Assembly (NCBI GenBank): GCA_964458655.1
Contig: CAYWJT010000001.1
Span: forward strand, 62,001 to 126,000
Reading direction: 5' to 3'
Origin: CAYWJT01 sp964458655
Lineage (GTDB): Bacteria > Acidobacteriota > Aminicenantia > Aminicenantales > Saccharicenantaceae
DNA: 64,000 nucleotides
Of the stretch, positions 1-9,555 are shown piece by piece. A model generated the notes under the pieces. The model was not told the origin of the DNA. It made no database searches and saw nothing but the letters and a program-made list of their open reading frames with translations. Position 1 is the first letter of the stretch. The number at the start of each line of letters is the position of its first letter. Both the position numbers and the translations under genes were made by a program.

Positions 1-590
1 GCCCCGAACTCCAGGCTGAGCGTGCCGACTTCGGCCGGGTTGGAGACCTTGCCGTCGGTCTTGCCCGTCCTCAGGTTGACGAAGCGGTAGGGCATGCCGG
101 TCGGCGAAGCGAAGGCCGGCAGAAGCCGGTCGGCCAACTCCACCGCCTTGCTCAGGAAGATCTTGTCGCCGTCGAGCTCGTAAGAGGCCAGCAGCCCGCC
201 GAGCAGCCGGATGGTGACCTCGAAGTTCGAGACCATGATGTCCTGGTCGAAGGAGAGCCGCTCCCGTATCAGGCTTTTCGCCTCGGCGGCCTGCTCCTTG
301 AGACCGAGCAGGAGCAGCGAATCATAAGAGTCCACCGGCGTCATGAGCAGGGTCCCGGAATACCAGTCGTGGGGAGAGCGGCTGAGGGGCTTGAGCTCGT
401 CGTGGCCCCAGGCGTATCTCTTGTAGTTGTCCCAGGCGTGCAGGAATTCCTGCTTTACGGCCGCCGCGTAGCGCGCTTTTCGGGCTTCCCGCCCCTGCCC
501 GCCGCAAGAGGCGACGATCCCGGCGATAAGCGAGAACGCCGCCAGGAACGCAGCGAGCGAGTCAACGGCTCGTTTTCCTTTTTGTCCCAT
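1..590 (-). CDS. GH47-family alpha-1,2-mannosidase, lipoprotein (partial, C-terminus outside window)
   Basis: The reading frame opens at an ATG at 590 preceded by a GGAGG ribosome site and runs off the window at base 1, giving about 196 residues. The N-terminus is a lipoprotein signal (hydrophobic stretch ending IVASC), so the enzyme should be anchored in the envelope. Next come family GH47 hallmarks: FLHAWDNYKRYAWGHDEL, then a substitute for the usual GLTLIDSLDTL block (LLMTPVDSYDSLLLLGL), then FEVTIRLLGGLLASYEL and NPAEVGTLSLEF. GH47 enzymes are inverting, calcium-dependent alpha-1,2-mannosidases best known from eukaryotic N-glycan trimming and uncommon in bacteria. It lies last in the operon after the GH92 mannosidase, 209 nt downstream of it. 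The catalytic C-terminal half is not visible, so activity cannot be judged. Confidence 0.85.
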   Translation of the reverse strand, partial: MGQKGKRAVDSLAAFLAAFSLIAGIVASCGGQGREARKARYAAAVKQEFLHAWDNYKRYAWGHDELKPLSRSPHDWYSGTLLMTPVDSYDSLLLLGLKEQAAEAKSLIRERLSFDQDIMVSNFEVTIRLLGGLLASYELDGDKIFLSKAVELADRLLPAFASPTGMPYRFVNLRTGKTDGKVSNPAEVGTLSLEFG

Positions 591-799
591 GTTCTTTCCT
601 CCCGCCGCGGCTTTCTCACCCGTCTAAGGTTTTGCTCGTCCCGGATTCCCGTCCCGAATGCGGCGCCGGCGGCCCGCCAGGAGGCCTGTTCGGTGACCGG
701 AGCCCGGGCATCCCTTTGCCGGTGAGCTCGTTCATCCAGCGTCCGGCCTCGGCCTGCGTCCGCGTCCGAAGCCGCCTGGCCGCGGTCTTCGCGCGGGTC

Positions 800-3799
800 T
801 CACTCCAGCTCGACCTCGTCGGCGAAGACCCAGGCCTTGCCGCCCGCGCCGCGGTGCCAGGCCGGGCAGACGCCGATGTTAACGGCGCGGACCTTGAGAT
901 ATCTGCCTCTCAGGCCTCCGAGGTCCGCGGCGAAGCGCCTGACCGCGTGGCTCTCCCGCCTGGGGTCGACCTCGTTGGCGACCGCCACAGGCACGCTGAA
1001 AGTCCTGCCGTCAGCCGAGACCGAGAACTCCACCCGCTGCGGGAAGAATATCCAGACGGCGATATCCTGGAGGAAGCCCGCCGAGACCTTGTTCATCCTC
1101 CGGACCTTGCCCAGGTCGATGACGGCCTCCAGGTCATGGCCCTCGAAGCCCTGCCAGCGGCCGCTGCGGTAATCAGCGCCGCCGGTCCGGCCGTCGGTCA
1201 AAGCCATGGCGCCGCCGCCGTTGTACTGGGCTGCGAAAGGGTGGACGTAGACCGCCGGCGGATACTTGGACCTTATGAACGGAGCCGCGACCGTCATGCT
1301 CCTTTTGCCGTCGAGGAAGGCCGCCGCCTTGAGGACGCACGGCCTGGTTATCATGACGGGCCCGCTGCAAAGCGGCGACCCGGGGCCGGGCTCGGTCCCG
1401 TCGAGCGTGTAGCGGACCTCCGCGGCCGGCGCGGCGCAGGTCAGCTTGACTTCCGCCCGGTCGAAAAAGACCTCGCCGCTCGACTCGAGCATGGGCATGG
1501 GGATGATGTCGTCGTCCGGAGCCATGGCGAACAGCCCGGAATTGTCCCGACCCCAGCCGGGCTCGGGCGCGGCCGACATCTCGAGGCGGAGCAGCCCGCC
1601 GCGCGCGACCTCGTCGTGCGTGAGCCAGACACGGTCGAAGGGCCGGCCGTTCAGCGTCGCCGACCTGATGTAGCGGTTGCGGTCGGCATTGCCTGCGGCC
1701 TCGATCACGAATTCCCTGCCCGGCCCGAGCCCGATCGTCGCGCGCCTGAAAAGCGGGCTGCCCAGGGCGTAGGTGTTCTGGCCCGGCGTCACGGGGTAGA
1801 AGCCGAGGGCGCTGAACACGTACCAGGCCGACATCTGCCCGCAGTCCTCGTTGCCGCAGAGCCCGTCCGGCCCGTCGCCGTAGAGCTGCTTCATTATGCG
1901 TCTGGCCAGCGCCTGGGCCTTCCAAGGCTCGCCGGCGTGGTCGTAGAGATAGGCCACGTGATGGCTGGGCTCGTTGCCGTGGGCAGCCTGGCCGATGAGG
2001 CCGGTGACGTCGGGCTGTTCGCGGCCGGCGAGCGTGCTCGGGGCGCTGAACAGGGCGTCCAGCGCGGCCGCGAACTTCTCCCGGCCGCCGTGGAGCTTGA
2101 TTAGGCCGGCCGGGTCGTGCGGGGCGAAGAAGCTGTACTGCCAGGCGTTGGCCTCGGTATACTGGCCGCTCACCGCGAAGGGGTCGAAAGGCTCGATCCA
2201 TTTGCCGTCGGACATCCGGCCGCGCATGAAGCCGGTCGAGGGGTCGAAGACGTTGCGGTAGAAAAGCGAGCGCTGATTGAAGTCGCGGAAGTCGTCCGGC
2301 CGGCCGAGCCCCGCGGCCATCCGGGCGACGCACCAGTCGTCGTAGGCGTATTCGAGCGTCTTAGAGACCGGGCCGTCGTCCTTGTCCGCGGGGATGAAGC
2401 CCAGCCTTTTGTAATGGTCGAGCCCCTGCCAGTCGAGGCCGGCGCTGTGCTTCATCGCTTCGTAGGCCGTCCCCTCGTCGAAGCCGCGCAGGCCCTTCAT
2501 CCAGGCGTCGACGATGACCGGGACCGAGTGGCAGCCTATCATGGTGTGGGTCTCGTTGCCCCACAGGGTCCAGACCGGGAGCAGCCCGCTCTCGCGGTAG
2601 GCCTGGACCAGGCTGCGGACGAAGTCCTGGGCCCGGTCCGGGTCGATGACGGTCATGAGCGGGTGCAGGGCGCGGAAGGTGTCCCAGAGCGAGAAGACCG
2701 TGTAATTGGTGAAGCCGTCGGCCCGGTGCACGCGGTGGTCCATGCCGAAGTAGGCGCCGTCGACGTCCTGGAAGACGTTGGGGGCGATGAGGGCGTGATA
2801 GAGGGCCGTGTAGAATATCGTTTTCTCGCGCTTCGAGCCGCCCTCGACACGGAGCCGGCCGAGCTCGCTGTTCCAGGCCTGACGGGCCGCCCGGCGCGCG
2901 CCGTCGAAGTCGAAGCCCGGGGCCTCGGCCTCGAGGTTGCGGCGGGCGCCTCCCAGGCTCACGGCCGAGATGCCGACCTTCACGACGATGCTTTCCCGTT
3001 CGCGGGTGCGGAAGGTGAAGAAGGCCTTGACCTTCGGTCCTTCGGCGCTCCTTCGCCCGGGCGAAACGGCGCCGTCCGAGGCCGTGCCGAAGGAGCTGAA
3101 CGGCCTGGAGAACTCGGCCGCGAAATAGACGAAGCGGTCCGCCGCCCAGCCGTGCGAGCGCCTCATGCCCTCGACCCTGTCAGAGCCGATGATGTCGAGC
3201 CGGCCGCCGGTGCAGGTGTTGGCGATGCCGTGCTCGAGGTCGATGATGACGTTGGCCGCTTCGGAGGCCGGGAAGGTGTAGCGGTGCAGGCCGCACCTCG
3301 CAGTGGCCGTTAGCTCGGCCTCGACACCGTAAGAGTCCAGCCGGACGCGGTAATAACCGGGCTCGGCCAGCTCGCGCTCGTGGCTGAAGGCGGAGCGGTA
3401 GCCCCGCGCCGGGTCGTCTTCTGGACCGGGCTCCAGCTTGACTTCCCCGACCGTGGGCATGAACAGGATGTCGCCGTAATCGGCGGCGCCGGTGCCGCTG
3501 AGATGGGTGTGGCTGAAGCCCATGATGGTCTTCGAGGAATAGTGGTAGCCCGAGCACCAGTCCCAGCCCGACCTCCTCTGGTCGGGACTGACCTGGACCA
3601 TGCCGAAGGGCAGGGTCGCGCCGGGAAAGGTGTGGCCGTGGCCGTCGGTGCCGATCATGGGGTCGACGAAGCGGGCGAAGTCGTCGGCGCCGCCGGACCG
3701 GCCGGCGCATCCGGCCAGGATGAAGACGGAAGCCAGGACGGCCGCGAACGCCGCGGTCAGGACCGCTCCGTGCTGTCCCTTCAAGCGCCGGTTTTCCAT
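800..3799 (-). CDS. GH92 family alpha-mannosidase, lipoprotein
   Basis: A 999-residue protein with a lipobox (FILAGC, Cys31) for membrane anchoring. From residue 42 it carries the GH92 N-terminal signature (FVDPMIGTDGHGHTFPGATL, then GWDWCSGYHY and GFSHTHLSGTG). The (alpha/alpha)6 catalytic domain follows, with the family motif GNEDCGQMSAWYVFSALGFYP. GH92 enzymes are calcium-dependent exo-alpha-mannosidases, mostly alpha-1,2, acting on N-glycans or fungal mannan. After residue ~770 there is a chitobiase C-terminal-like module (VRYTLDGTEPGPGSPLCSGP) and then a discoidin-like carbohydrate-binding module (YRSGRWQGFEGHDLEAVIDL). It starts 11 nt after the ROK gene stop and has an AGGAGG-like ribosome site. 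The neighbouring GH47 has the same linkage preference, which supports mannoside breakdown at the cell surface. Confidence 0.93.
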   Translation of the reverse strand: MENRRLKGQHGAVLTAAFAAVLASVFILAGCAGRSGGADDFARFVDPMIGTDGHGHTFPGATLPFGMVQVSPDQRRSGWDWCSGYHYSSKTIMGFSHTHLSGTGAADYGDILFMPTVGEVKLEPGPEDDPARGYRSAFSHERELAEPGYYRVRLDSYGVEAELTATARCGLHRYTFPASEAANVIIDLEHGIANTCTGGRLDIIGSDRVEGMRRSHGWAADRFVYFAAEFSRPFSSFGTASDGAVSPGRRSAEGPKVKAFFTFRTRERESIVVKVGISAVSLGGARRNLEAEAPGFDFDGARRAARQAWNSELGRLRVEGGSKREKTIFYTALYHALIAPNVFQDVDGAYFGMDHRVHRADGFTNYTVFSLWDTFRALHPLMTVIDPDRAQDFVRSLVQAYRESGLLPVWTLWGNETHTMIGCHSVPVIVDAWMKGLRGFDEGTAYEAMKHSAGLDWQGLDHYKRLGFIPADKDDGPVSKTLEYAYDDWCVARMAAGLGRPDDFRDFNQRSLFYRNVFDPSTGFMRGRMSDGKWIEPFDPFAVSGQYTEANAWQYSFFAPHDPAGLIKLHGGREKFAAALDALFSAPSTLAGREQPDVTGLIGQAAHGNEPSHHVAYLYDHAGEPWKAQALARRIMKQLYGDGPDGLCGNEDCGQMSAWYVFSALGFYPVTPGQNTYALGSPLFRRATIGLGPGREFVIEAAGNADRNRYIRSATLNGRPFDRVWLTHDEVARGGLLRLEMSAAPEPGWGRDNSGLFAMAPDDDIIPMPMLESSGEVFFDRAEVKLTCAAPAAEVRYTLDGTEPGPGSPLCSGPVMITRPCVLKAAAFLDGKRSMTVAAPFIRSKYPPAVYVHPFAAQYNGGGAMALTDGRTGGADYRSGRWQGFEGHDLEAVIDLGKVRRMNKVSAGFLQDIAVWIFFPQRVEFSVSADGRTFSVPVAVANEVDPRRESHAVRRFAADLGGLRGRYLKVRAVNIGVCPAWHRGAGGKAWVFADEVELE

Positions 3800-3810
3800 G
3801 GCGGCCTCCT

Positions 3811-4920
3811 TCAGCCCAGCCGCCGCAGGGCATAGGCGTAGGCTCCGAGCGCGGTCGCCTTGCTCGTCCCCAGCCTGGTCACCCCGACGCCCGTCCTTTT
3901 TTCCGGGTCGTAGAGGATCCTGCGGCCGCTGCCCGGGACAGCGACTTCTCGCGTCCGGCCCTTTAAGAATTCCCGCAGGTCGGCTTCGTCCTCGAGGTTA
4001 TAGACGCGCTGGACCAGGCGGCCGTATTCCTGTCCGGCGTAATTTACGTAGGTCGAGTTCATCTCGGCAACCAGGGCCGGCATGAAGACCGACGCGGCCC
4101 CGGCCAGGCCTCCGCCTATGACCGCCAGTCCGTCGATCAGGGTCAGGGCGTTGGCCAGCGCGTCGCCCACGACCTCGGCCATCCTGGCGAAAGCCCGCGC
4201 GGCGGCGCTCTGGTCGCCTTCCTTCCGGCCCAGGGCGATGTCGTAGATGTCCCGCGGCTCGGGGGCGCTTGCGAACGGGATGCCGGCCCTCAGGGCGTAT
4301 TCGCGGCGCACAGCGCGGATGCTGGCCCCTTCCTCGACGTTCATGCCCGGGTCGAGCTTGCTCCTCAGCAGCCAGATCTCGGCCCCGTTGGAGTTGTCGC
4401 CGAGGAAAAGCCCGCCGTCGCGGACGATGCCGGCGCCGAACCCGGTGCCCAGCGTGACCGCGAGCAGGTTCCTGTATCTTTTCGGGCTGCCGGCCTTTTC
4501 CAGCAGCGAATTGACCTGCGGCAGGAACCCGAACAGGGCCTCGCCGTAAGCGAAAAGGTCGCCGTCGTTGTTGATGAAAACAGGCAGGCGGAACTCCTCC
4601 TCGAGGATGGGCCCGAGCGGGACGCCATCTGAGAAGGCCGGCAGGTTCTGGAGCGGGCCGATGATGCCGTTCGGGTAATCGGCCGGCGCCGGGAAGGCGA
4701 AGCTTATGGCCGTCGGCCGTTCCGAAAGTTGACCCATGACCCGCCGGAAGCCTTCGAACATGGTCTGGAGGCAGAGGTCGAGGTCGTCACCGTGCGAGGG
4801 CAGCGTGACCGGCCGGACCGCTTCCTCGGCCGCCCGCACGGCCGAGAAGACGAAGTTGGTCCCGCCGGCGTCGAGGGTCAGCACGACGCGGGGGTCGTCC
4901 CTGATGTCGTCACGGCTCAT
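3811..4920 (-). CDS. ROK-family sugar kinase
   Basis: A 369-residue ROK protein. The ATP/phosphate motif is LTLDAGGTNFVFSAV near the N-terminus, the sugar-binding/catalytic stretch is INNDGDLFAYGEA with its Asp, and GTGFGAGI and VIGGGLAGA complete the actin-like fold. The Cys-rich zinc motif (CxCGxxGC) typical of glucokinase/NagC members is absent, so it belongs to a zinc-less branch. No helix-turn-helix is present, so it is a kinase rather than a repressor. ATG at 4920 is chosen because it begins the first ROK motif and lies 2 nt after the transporter stop. In this operon it probably phosphorylates the hexose (mannose, or a product of it) that the transporter imports; substrate is inferred. 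Confidence 0.85.
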   Translation of the reverse strand: MSRDDIRDDPRVVLTLDAGGTNFVFSAVRAAEEAVRPVTLPSHGDDLDLCLQTMFEGFRRVMGQLSERPTAISFAFPAPADYPNGIIGPLQNLPAFSDGVPLGPILEEEFRLPVFINNDGDLFAYGEALFGFLPQVNSLLEKAGSPKRYRNLLAVTLGTGFGAGIVRDGGLFLGDNSNGAEIWLLRSKLDPGMNVEEGASIRAVRREYALRAGIPFASAPEPRDIYDIALGRKEGDQSAAARAFARMAEVVGDALANALTLIDGLAVIGGGLAGAASVFMPALVAEMNSTYVNYAGQEYGRLVQRVYNLEDEADLREFLKGRTREVAVPGSGRRILYDPEKRTGVGVTRLGTSKATALGAYAYALRRLG

Positions 4921-4922
4921 GC

Positions 4923-6089
4923 TTAAGCCTCCTTGCCGGGCCGGTACTTGGCGGAGAGGTTCTTGACGGCCACGAAGGTGATGTAGAGCAGGGCCGCGAG
5001 CGGGACCAGGAAGCCCGCCGACTCGTTGAAGCGGTCGGTGACCAGGCCCATGACGAGCGGCAGGATGGCGCCTCCGGCGATGGCCGTGACCATCAGCCCG
5101 GAAAGGGCGTTGGACTGCTCCGGCATCCGGTCGACGGCGATGGAGAAGATGAGCGGGAAGATGTTGGCGAAGCCCAGGCCGACGACGAACACCGAGACGC
5201 CCGCCACAAGCCTGTTCTGGACGAACAGGCCGGCCAGCCCGAGCAGGGAGAGGAGGCAGGTGCCGATGAACGTCTTCTGCGGCGAGAGCCAGTTCATGAT
5301 GACCCCGCCCGAGAAGCGGCCGATGGTCAGGGCGGTGAAGAAGAGGCCGGTCCCGAGCAGGCCCAGCCGCGCGATGTCGATGCCGAAGTTGGCCTTGAGC
5401 AGCAGCGGGGTCCCGGCGCTGACGCAGACCTCGGCCCCGACATAGAGGAAGATGCCCAGGACCATCATGGCCACGTAGCCGTTCCGGAGCAGGCCCAGGG
5501 CCGAGCCGAGCGTCGAGCGGGCCTCGTCCGGCCGCCTGGTCTCCTCGACGCGCAGGCCGGCGACGGCGATAAGCGTTATGAGCATGCCTGCGGCGTAGAC
5601 CGGGAAGATCACCCGCCAGTCGAGGCCGAGCCACCTGGACGCGACCACGGGGATGACCGGCCCGGAAAGAGAGCCGATGGCCTTGACGAACTGGCCGAGC
5701 GAAAGGTTCCGGGAGTACTTGCCCTCGGGCGACACGTCGCGCATGATGGGGTTGCCGGCGACCTGGAGTATCGCCGCGGACGCGCCCAGCATCAGGATCG
5801 TCATGAGGAAGACGGGGAAGGAATCCAGGGCCAGGGAGGCGACGGCCATGCCGACGAGCCCCACGACCAGGCCGAAGAGCAGGATGAATTTCTTGCCTTT
5901 CCTGTCCTGGTAGAGCCCGACCGGCACCGACAGCAGGCCGAACATCATGAAACCGACGAAGGGGATGAGCGAAGCCAGGGCGGTCGAGATGCTGAATTGG
6001 GCCTTGGCCAGGCTGACGAAGGGGCCGACCGCGTCGGCGAAGCCCATGCAGAGGAAGGCCAGGAAGACCGGGTATGTCCGTGCTTTCAT
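4923..6089 (-). CDS. MFS sugar transporter (FucP/GlcP/NagP-like, FHS family)
   Basis: A 388-residue, 12-helix major facilitator. It resembles the fucose-glucose/galactose-N-acetylglucosamine symporters: the N-terminal FLAFLCMGFADAVGPFVSLAK, the inter-helix loop VPVGLYQDRKGKK, ILQVAGNPIMRDVSPEG (family asparagine motif) and the second-half GRFSGGVIMNWLSP. Start at ATG 6089 has a GGAGG site 6 nt upstream; longer frames run into the previous gene. It follows the clan GH-A hydrolase by 77 nt and precedes the ROK kinase by 2 nt, so import and phosphorylation are translationally linked. The probable cargo is mannose released by the GH92/GH47 enzymes; the sequence alone cannot separate mannose, glucose or fucose. 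Confidence 0.88.
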   Translation of the reverse strand: MKARTYPVFLAFLCMGFADAVGPFVSLAKAQFSISTALASLIPFVGFMMFGLLSVPVGLYQDRKGKKFILLFGLVVGLVGMAVASLALDSFPVFLMTILMLGASAAILQVAGNPIMRDVSPEGKYSRNLSLGQFVKAIGSLSGPVIPVVASRWLGLDWRVIFPVYAAGMLITLIAVAGLRVEETRRPDEARSTLGSALGLLRNGYVAMMVLGIFLYVGAEVCVSAGTPLLLKANFGIDIARLGLLGTGLFFTALTIGRFSGGVIMNWLSPQKTFIGTCLLSLLGLAGLFVQNRLVAGVSVFVVGLGFANIFPLIFSIAVDRMPEQSNALSGLMVTAIAGGAILPLVMGLVTDRFNESAGFLVPLAALLYITFVAVKNLSAKYRPGKEA

Positions 6090-6166
6090 GCTTGCGCCTC
6101 CATGGTGTTTGTCCTGAAGAGTGTCATTCTGTCGCCTGCGACGCTCCGACCCGAGGCCGGCGTCCG

Positions 6167-9100
6167 TCACTTCGCGCGCTCCTTTATTTCGTCCGGCGCG
6201 CCCGGGCCGCCGACGGCCAGGACGCGGCCGCCGCGGCGGTCGAACAGGACGAGGCGCGTCCTTCCGGCCCTGACCGGGACGTCGAACACGCGTCCGTCGA
6301 AAGAAACGCCGGCGCTGAGCTCTGCCGACGATTCGTTGACCAGGACCGCCAGGGCCCGGTCGCGCGAAAGCAGGACGCGCGAAACCGCGGGCGACGACCC
6401 GCGCCCGCAGGCCACGCCCGCCGCGTCCAGCGAGGCCCGGAGCAGGGCGGCGAGCGGCTCCCTTTCCTCGGCGTATTCGAGCGGAAGCGGCTCGTGGGAA
6501 ATGTTCGGCTTGAGCCCGGCGCCCGTGGAGAGCCCCTTCCTTAGGTGCTGGCTCTTGAGGCCGCCGAAGGTCGCGAAGCGGCCGGTTGCGCCCGCGCCCC
6601 ACTTCGTCCTTTCGTAGCGGGTCAAGGGAGCCGAGCCCGGGTCGATGCCGAGGGCCAGGAAGGCCGGGCTGGGCTTGCCGTATTCGTTGCCTTCGACGGC
6701 GCCGGTGAACAGGACTTTTATCCCGTCGCGGGCCGCCGAAGCCAGGGCTCCGGCGGCGCTGTCGGGCAGCCATTGCGGCGAGGGCACGATGACCAGCCGG
6801 GCTCCGTCCAGGCGCTCGCGGCCGAGCTTGAAGTCGGAGATGACGGCCGGCACCAGGCCGAATTCCTCGGCCAGGACCCGGACCAACCTCTGGACGCCTT
6901 CCAGGGCCTGGGGCTGCCCTGAGAACAGCCGGGCGTCGGGGCTGACCACGACGACCTGGTCCGGCTCGAAATCGGTTAGGCCGGCCGCGGCCTTCCCGAA
7001 GAAAGCAGCGTAGTCGCGCAGGACCTCGACCTCGAGCTTGAAAGTCCCGTCCGGCCGCCTGAATCCGATCACGGCCTCGTTGTCGATGGGCATGTAGGGG
7101 TTGATGTCCCAGATCCACTGCAGGACGCCCGCCCCGCGGCCCATGAAGGCGTAGGCGAATTTCCTTTCGAGGAGGTTGCGGGCCTCTTCCGGGCCGCGCC
7201 AGGCGCGGCCGTCGATATCCTCCAGTCGCATCAGCCCGGTTTCCGACACCAGGTTCGGTTTCTCCGGCACCTTGGTCGAGACGACGTCCCAGAGCAGGTC
7301 GTCGTTGAGCCACCAGGTGTGGATGGAAGTGTAATCAACGGCGGTGTAATGGAACTGCTGCTTGGGCCGGTTCGCGGCGCCGCCCTCGTCCTGGCCGAGC
7401 GTCACCAGACCGCCGCCGGCGGCCCTGATCACCGCGGCCAGTCCCGCCGCCCATTCCGTTACGACGTCCTGGGTGAAAAGCGAGAAGTCCAGGCCTTTGC
7501 GCGGCGCGCGCCGGTCCCGGATCATGGCGTACGCCAGGTCGGCTTCGGAAGGCGGGGAAAAGACGTCGCCGCCCGAGACGCGCCAGTCGTCCGCGAGCCC
7601 CGCGGCGCCTCCCGGGCGCCGTTCGAGCAGCCACTTCTTCCAGGCCTCCCTTTCATAAGCGTCTTTTATGGGGGCGTTCTTCCACAGGTCGTCGGGCGGA
7701 GAGTAGGACGGCTCGTTTATCAGGTCCCAGTGGACCCAGCCGCAGCCCTGGTAGCGAGATACAATGGCCGTGACGAAGTCCTTCTGCCACTTCAGGGCGC
7801 GGGGGTCGAGATAGGGATGGGTGCCGCCGCCGAGCGGCGGTGAGAAAGCGAAGAGGTTGAAGCAGACGACGATGCCGTTCTCGGCCGCGGTCTGGACGAA
7901 GGCGTCGAGCGCCCGAAGCGCGCCCTCGTCGAACGCCCCCGGCGCGAGCAGCATGCGCGGCCAGCCGGTCCATATGCCGGTCCGGACCATGTTGACGCCG
8001 GCGCGCTTCATCTCGGCGAAGTCCCTGGCCCAGACCGCCGGGTTGGGCTCGAACAGGAACTCGCGGGCGACGTCGGAAGCCATGTAGGTCGTGCCGACGA
8101 CCGGGAAGGCCCGGCCGTCGCGGAAGAGCCAGTCGCGTCCGGCCGAAAGTTTCGGGCCGGAGGCGAGGAGCCCGCGGTCGAAGACGCGGAAGCCGGTCGT
8201 CGTCCGGCCCGGCCAAACCGCGGCGTCGGAGCAGGCGACATCGACCAGGTAGAGACCGGGGACGAGGGGTCCGGCGGTCTTGATGACCGCCTCGGCCGAG
8301 GCGAAGGCCTCTGTCCCGGAGGCCGGCAGCGACGCTTGGAAAACACGCTTTCCCCTCTTGTCACGGACCTCGACCCGGAAGTCGAAGGCGGCGCGCCTCG
8401 GCGTCCCGCGGCAGCTCCGGCCGGGCATAAGACGGGTCACCCGGACAAGCGGCGTTTCGCCCTCGAAGACCGAGGCGTGGACGGGCTGGGCCTTGAGTTC
8501 GCTCGAGCCCTGGAGCGCGAGTTCCACGCACCTGCGCAGCATGGCGGCGGGGAGCTGGGCGTCGGAAGCCGAGACGACCCAGCGGCCGCCGGCGGCTTCT
8601 CCGCCCGTGCGGTCTATGACGTAGAGCGGGCAGGCGAAGGGGAGCCCCTCGGCGTTCACGATATGGAAAAGCGGACGCATGACGGCTTCGCGGGGGCCCG
8701 TGCCTCCGTCCTCGTCACGGAAGTACTTGCTCGTCGCGAAGCGCGCGGTCGGCTCGAAAACTCTCTTGGGAAGCGGGAAGGGCGTGGCCCCGAAGCCGGC
8801 GTCCACGGCCGGCATGACCGCGGCGCCGGAATAGAAGGGCAGGGAGCCGACGACGATCTCTTCGGCGGGGCCGATCAGGAGTTCGTGGGCGAAAGTCGGC
8901 TGGGGGGTTCCCTGCTTCCAGCCTTCAGCCGTCCGCCGGGCCGGCACGCTGAACGGGTTCCCGCCGAGATAAACCAGGCTGCCGCCTCGGCCGAGGAAAC
9001 CCTTTATGGCCGGCCAGGCGTCCGCGGGAAAGGCGCTGCCGTAGGGCAGGACGAGCGCCCTGAACGACTCCGGCTTCAGGCCGGCGGCCAGGGAGTCGGG

Positions 9101-9349
9101 GTCGGTGAAGTACTCGACCGAAAAGCCTTCGAGCGCCGCCCGGATCGCTTCCCTTGTCAGGGCCGGGGCGTCGAGCGTGGGGAAGCCTTCGGCCAGGAAA
9201 CAGGCGGCGTCCCTGACGGCTTTTTCCGTTTGGGCCGGCCCGCCGGCGGGGCGGGGCGGCGCGAACGCGAGCGGGACGACGAGCGCGCAGACGGCCGCGA
9301 AGAGGAGCGGGACGCTTTTTCCGGCTTTCCTTATTATTATTTGCCTCAT
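6167..9349 (-). CDS. Secreted clan GH-A glycoside hydrolase (GH5/GH42-like)
   Basis: A 1060-residue secreted protein with an N-terminal signal peptide (residues 1-30). The first ~380 residues resemble a glutamine-amidotransferase-like/Ig-like accessory region (FRALVLPYG...FLGRGGSLVYLGG). A TIM barrel follows at about 400-760: TYMASDVAREFLFEPNP, MKRAGVNMVRTGIWTGW, then HWDLINEPSYS (acid/base Glu after Asn, as in clan GH-A) and LVSETGLM (nucleophile Glu). A second amidotransferase-like trimerisation region typical of GH42 follows (LVIVPSPQWLPDSA). Subfamily cannot be assigned by eye; beta-mannosidase, beta-galactosidase or endo-mannosidase are all possible. It is the first gene of the mannoside operon, read from a promoter at 9431-9459. 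Confidence 0.8.
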   Translation of the reverse strand: MRQIIIRKAGKSVPLLFAAVCALVVPLAFAPPRPAGGPAQTEKAVRDAACFLAEGFPTLDAPALTREAIRAALEGFSVEYFTDPDSLAAGLKPESFRALVLPYGSAFPADAWPAIKGFLGRGGSLVYLGGNPFSVPARRTAEGWKQGTPQPTFAHELLIGPAEEIVVGSLPFYSGAAVMPAVDAGFGATPFPLPKRVFEPTARFATSKYFRDEDGGTGPREAVMRPLFHIVNAEGLPFACPLYVIDRTGGEAAGGRWVVSASDAQLPAAMLRRCVELALQGSSELKAQPVHASVFEGETPLVRVTRLMPGRSCRGTPRRAAFDFRVEVRDKRGKRVFQASLPASGTEAFASAEAVIKTAGPLVPGLYLVDVACSDAAVWPGRTTTGFRVFDRGLLASGPKLSAGRDWLFRDGRAFPVVGTTYMASDVAREFLFEPNPAVWARDFAEMKRAGVNMVRTGIWTGWPRMLLAPGAFDEGALRALDAFVQTAAENGIVVCFNLFAFSPPLGGGTHPYLDPRALKWQKDFVTAIVSRYQGCGWVHWDLINEPSYSPPDDLWKNAPIKDAYEREAWKKWLLERRPGGAAGLADDWRVSGGDVFSPPSEADLAYAMIRDRRAPRKGLDFSLFTQDVVTEWAAGLAAVIRAAGGGLVTLGQDEGGAANRPKQQFHYTAVDYTSIHTWWLNDDLLWDVVSTKVPEKPNLVSETGLMRLEDIDGRAWRGPEEARNLLERKFAYAFMGRGAGVLQWIWDINPYMPIDNEAVIGFRRPDGTFKLEVEVLRDYAAFFGKAAAGLTDFEPDQVVVVSPDARLFSGQPQALEGVQRLVRVLAEEFGLVPAVISDFKLGRERLDGARLVIVPSPQWLPDSAAGALASAARDGIKVLFTGAVEGNEYGKPSPAFLALGIDPGSAPLTRYERTKWGAGATGRFATFGGLKSQHLRKGLSTGAGLKPNISHEPLPLEYAEEREPLAALLRASLDAAGVACGRGSSPAVSRVLLSRDRALAVLVNESSAELSAGVSFDGRVFDVPVRAGRTRLVLFDRRGGRVLAVGGPGAPDEIKERAK

Positions 9350-9430
9350 GGCTTATCCCTCCGGCCGCCGGGCCGCTCGCCGCCCGGAAATATGCCGCGG
9401 CTTTGACTTGTCTCTGTGGTTTCGCGGCGA

Positions 9431-9459
9431 TGATAAATCGCGGCCGGAAGCACTGTCAA
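9431..9459 (-). promoter_or_regulatory. Promoter of the mannoside operon
   Basis: Read on the minus strand: TTGACA (9459-9454), 17 nt, TTATCA (9436-9431). Transcription would start near 9424, giving a ~75 nt leader before the ATG at 9349. It is back-to-back with the queF promoter. Confidence 0.55.
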
Positions 9460-9474
9460 GCCACGGCCGGCGGT

Positions 9475-9503
9475 TTGTAATCGCCGGCCGCTTCGGCTAT
9501 CAT
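9475..9503 (+). promoter_or_regulatory. Promoter of queF
   Basis: TTGTAA (9475-9480), 17-nt spacer, TATCAT (9498-9503). The predicted leader (~45 nt) ends in AGGAAAAAGGA before the ATG. The short leader shows no obvious preQ1 riboswitch fold. Confidence 0.45.
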
Positions 9504-9555
9504 AATATCCGCGCCTGCTCGAGTGAATTTATATATTAGATAGGAAAAAGGACCA

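Noticed and set aside
9504..9555. preQ1 riboswitch before queF
   Set aside because: The leader is short and lacks the expected C-rich hairpin and A-rich tail pairing.
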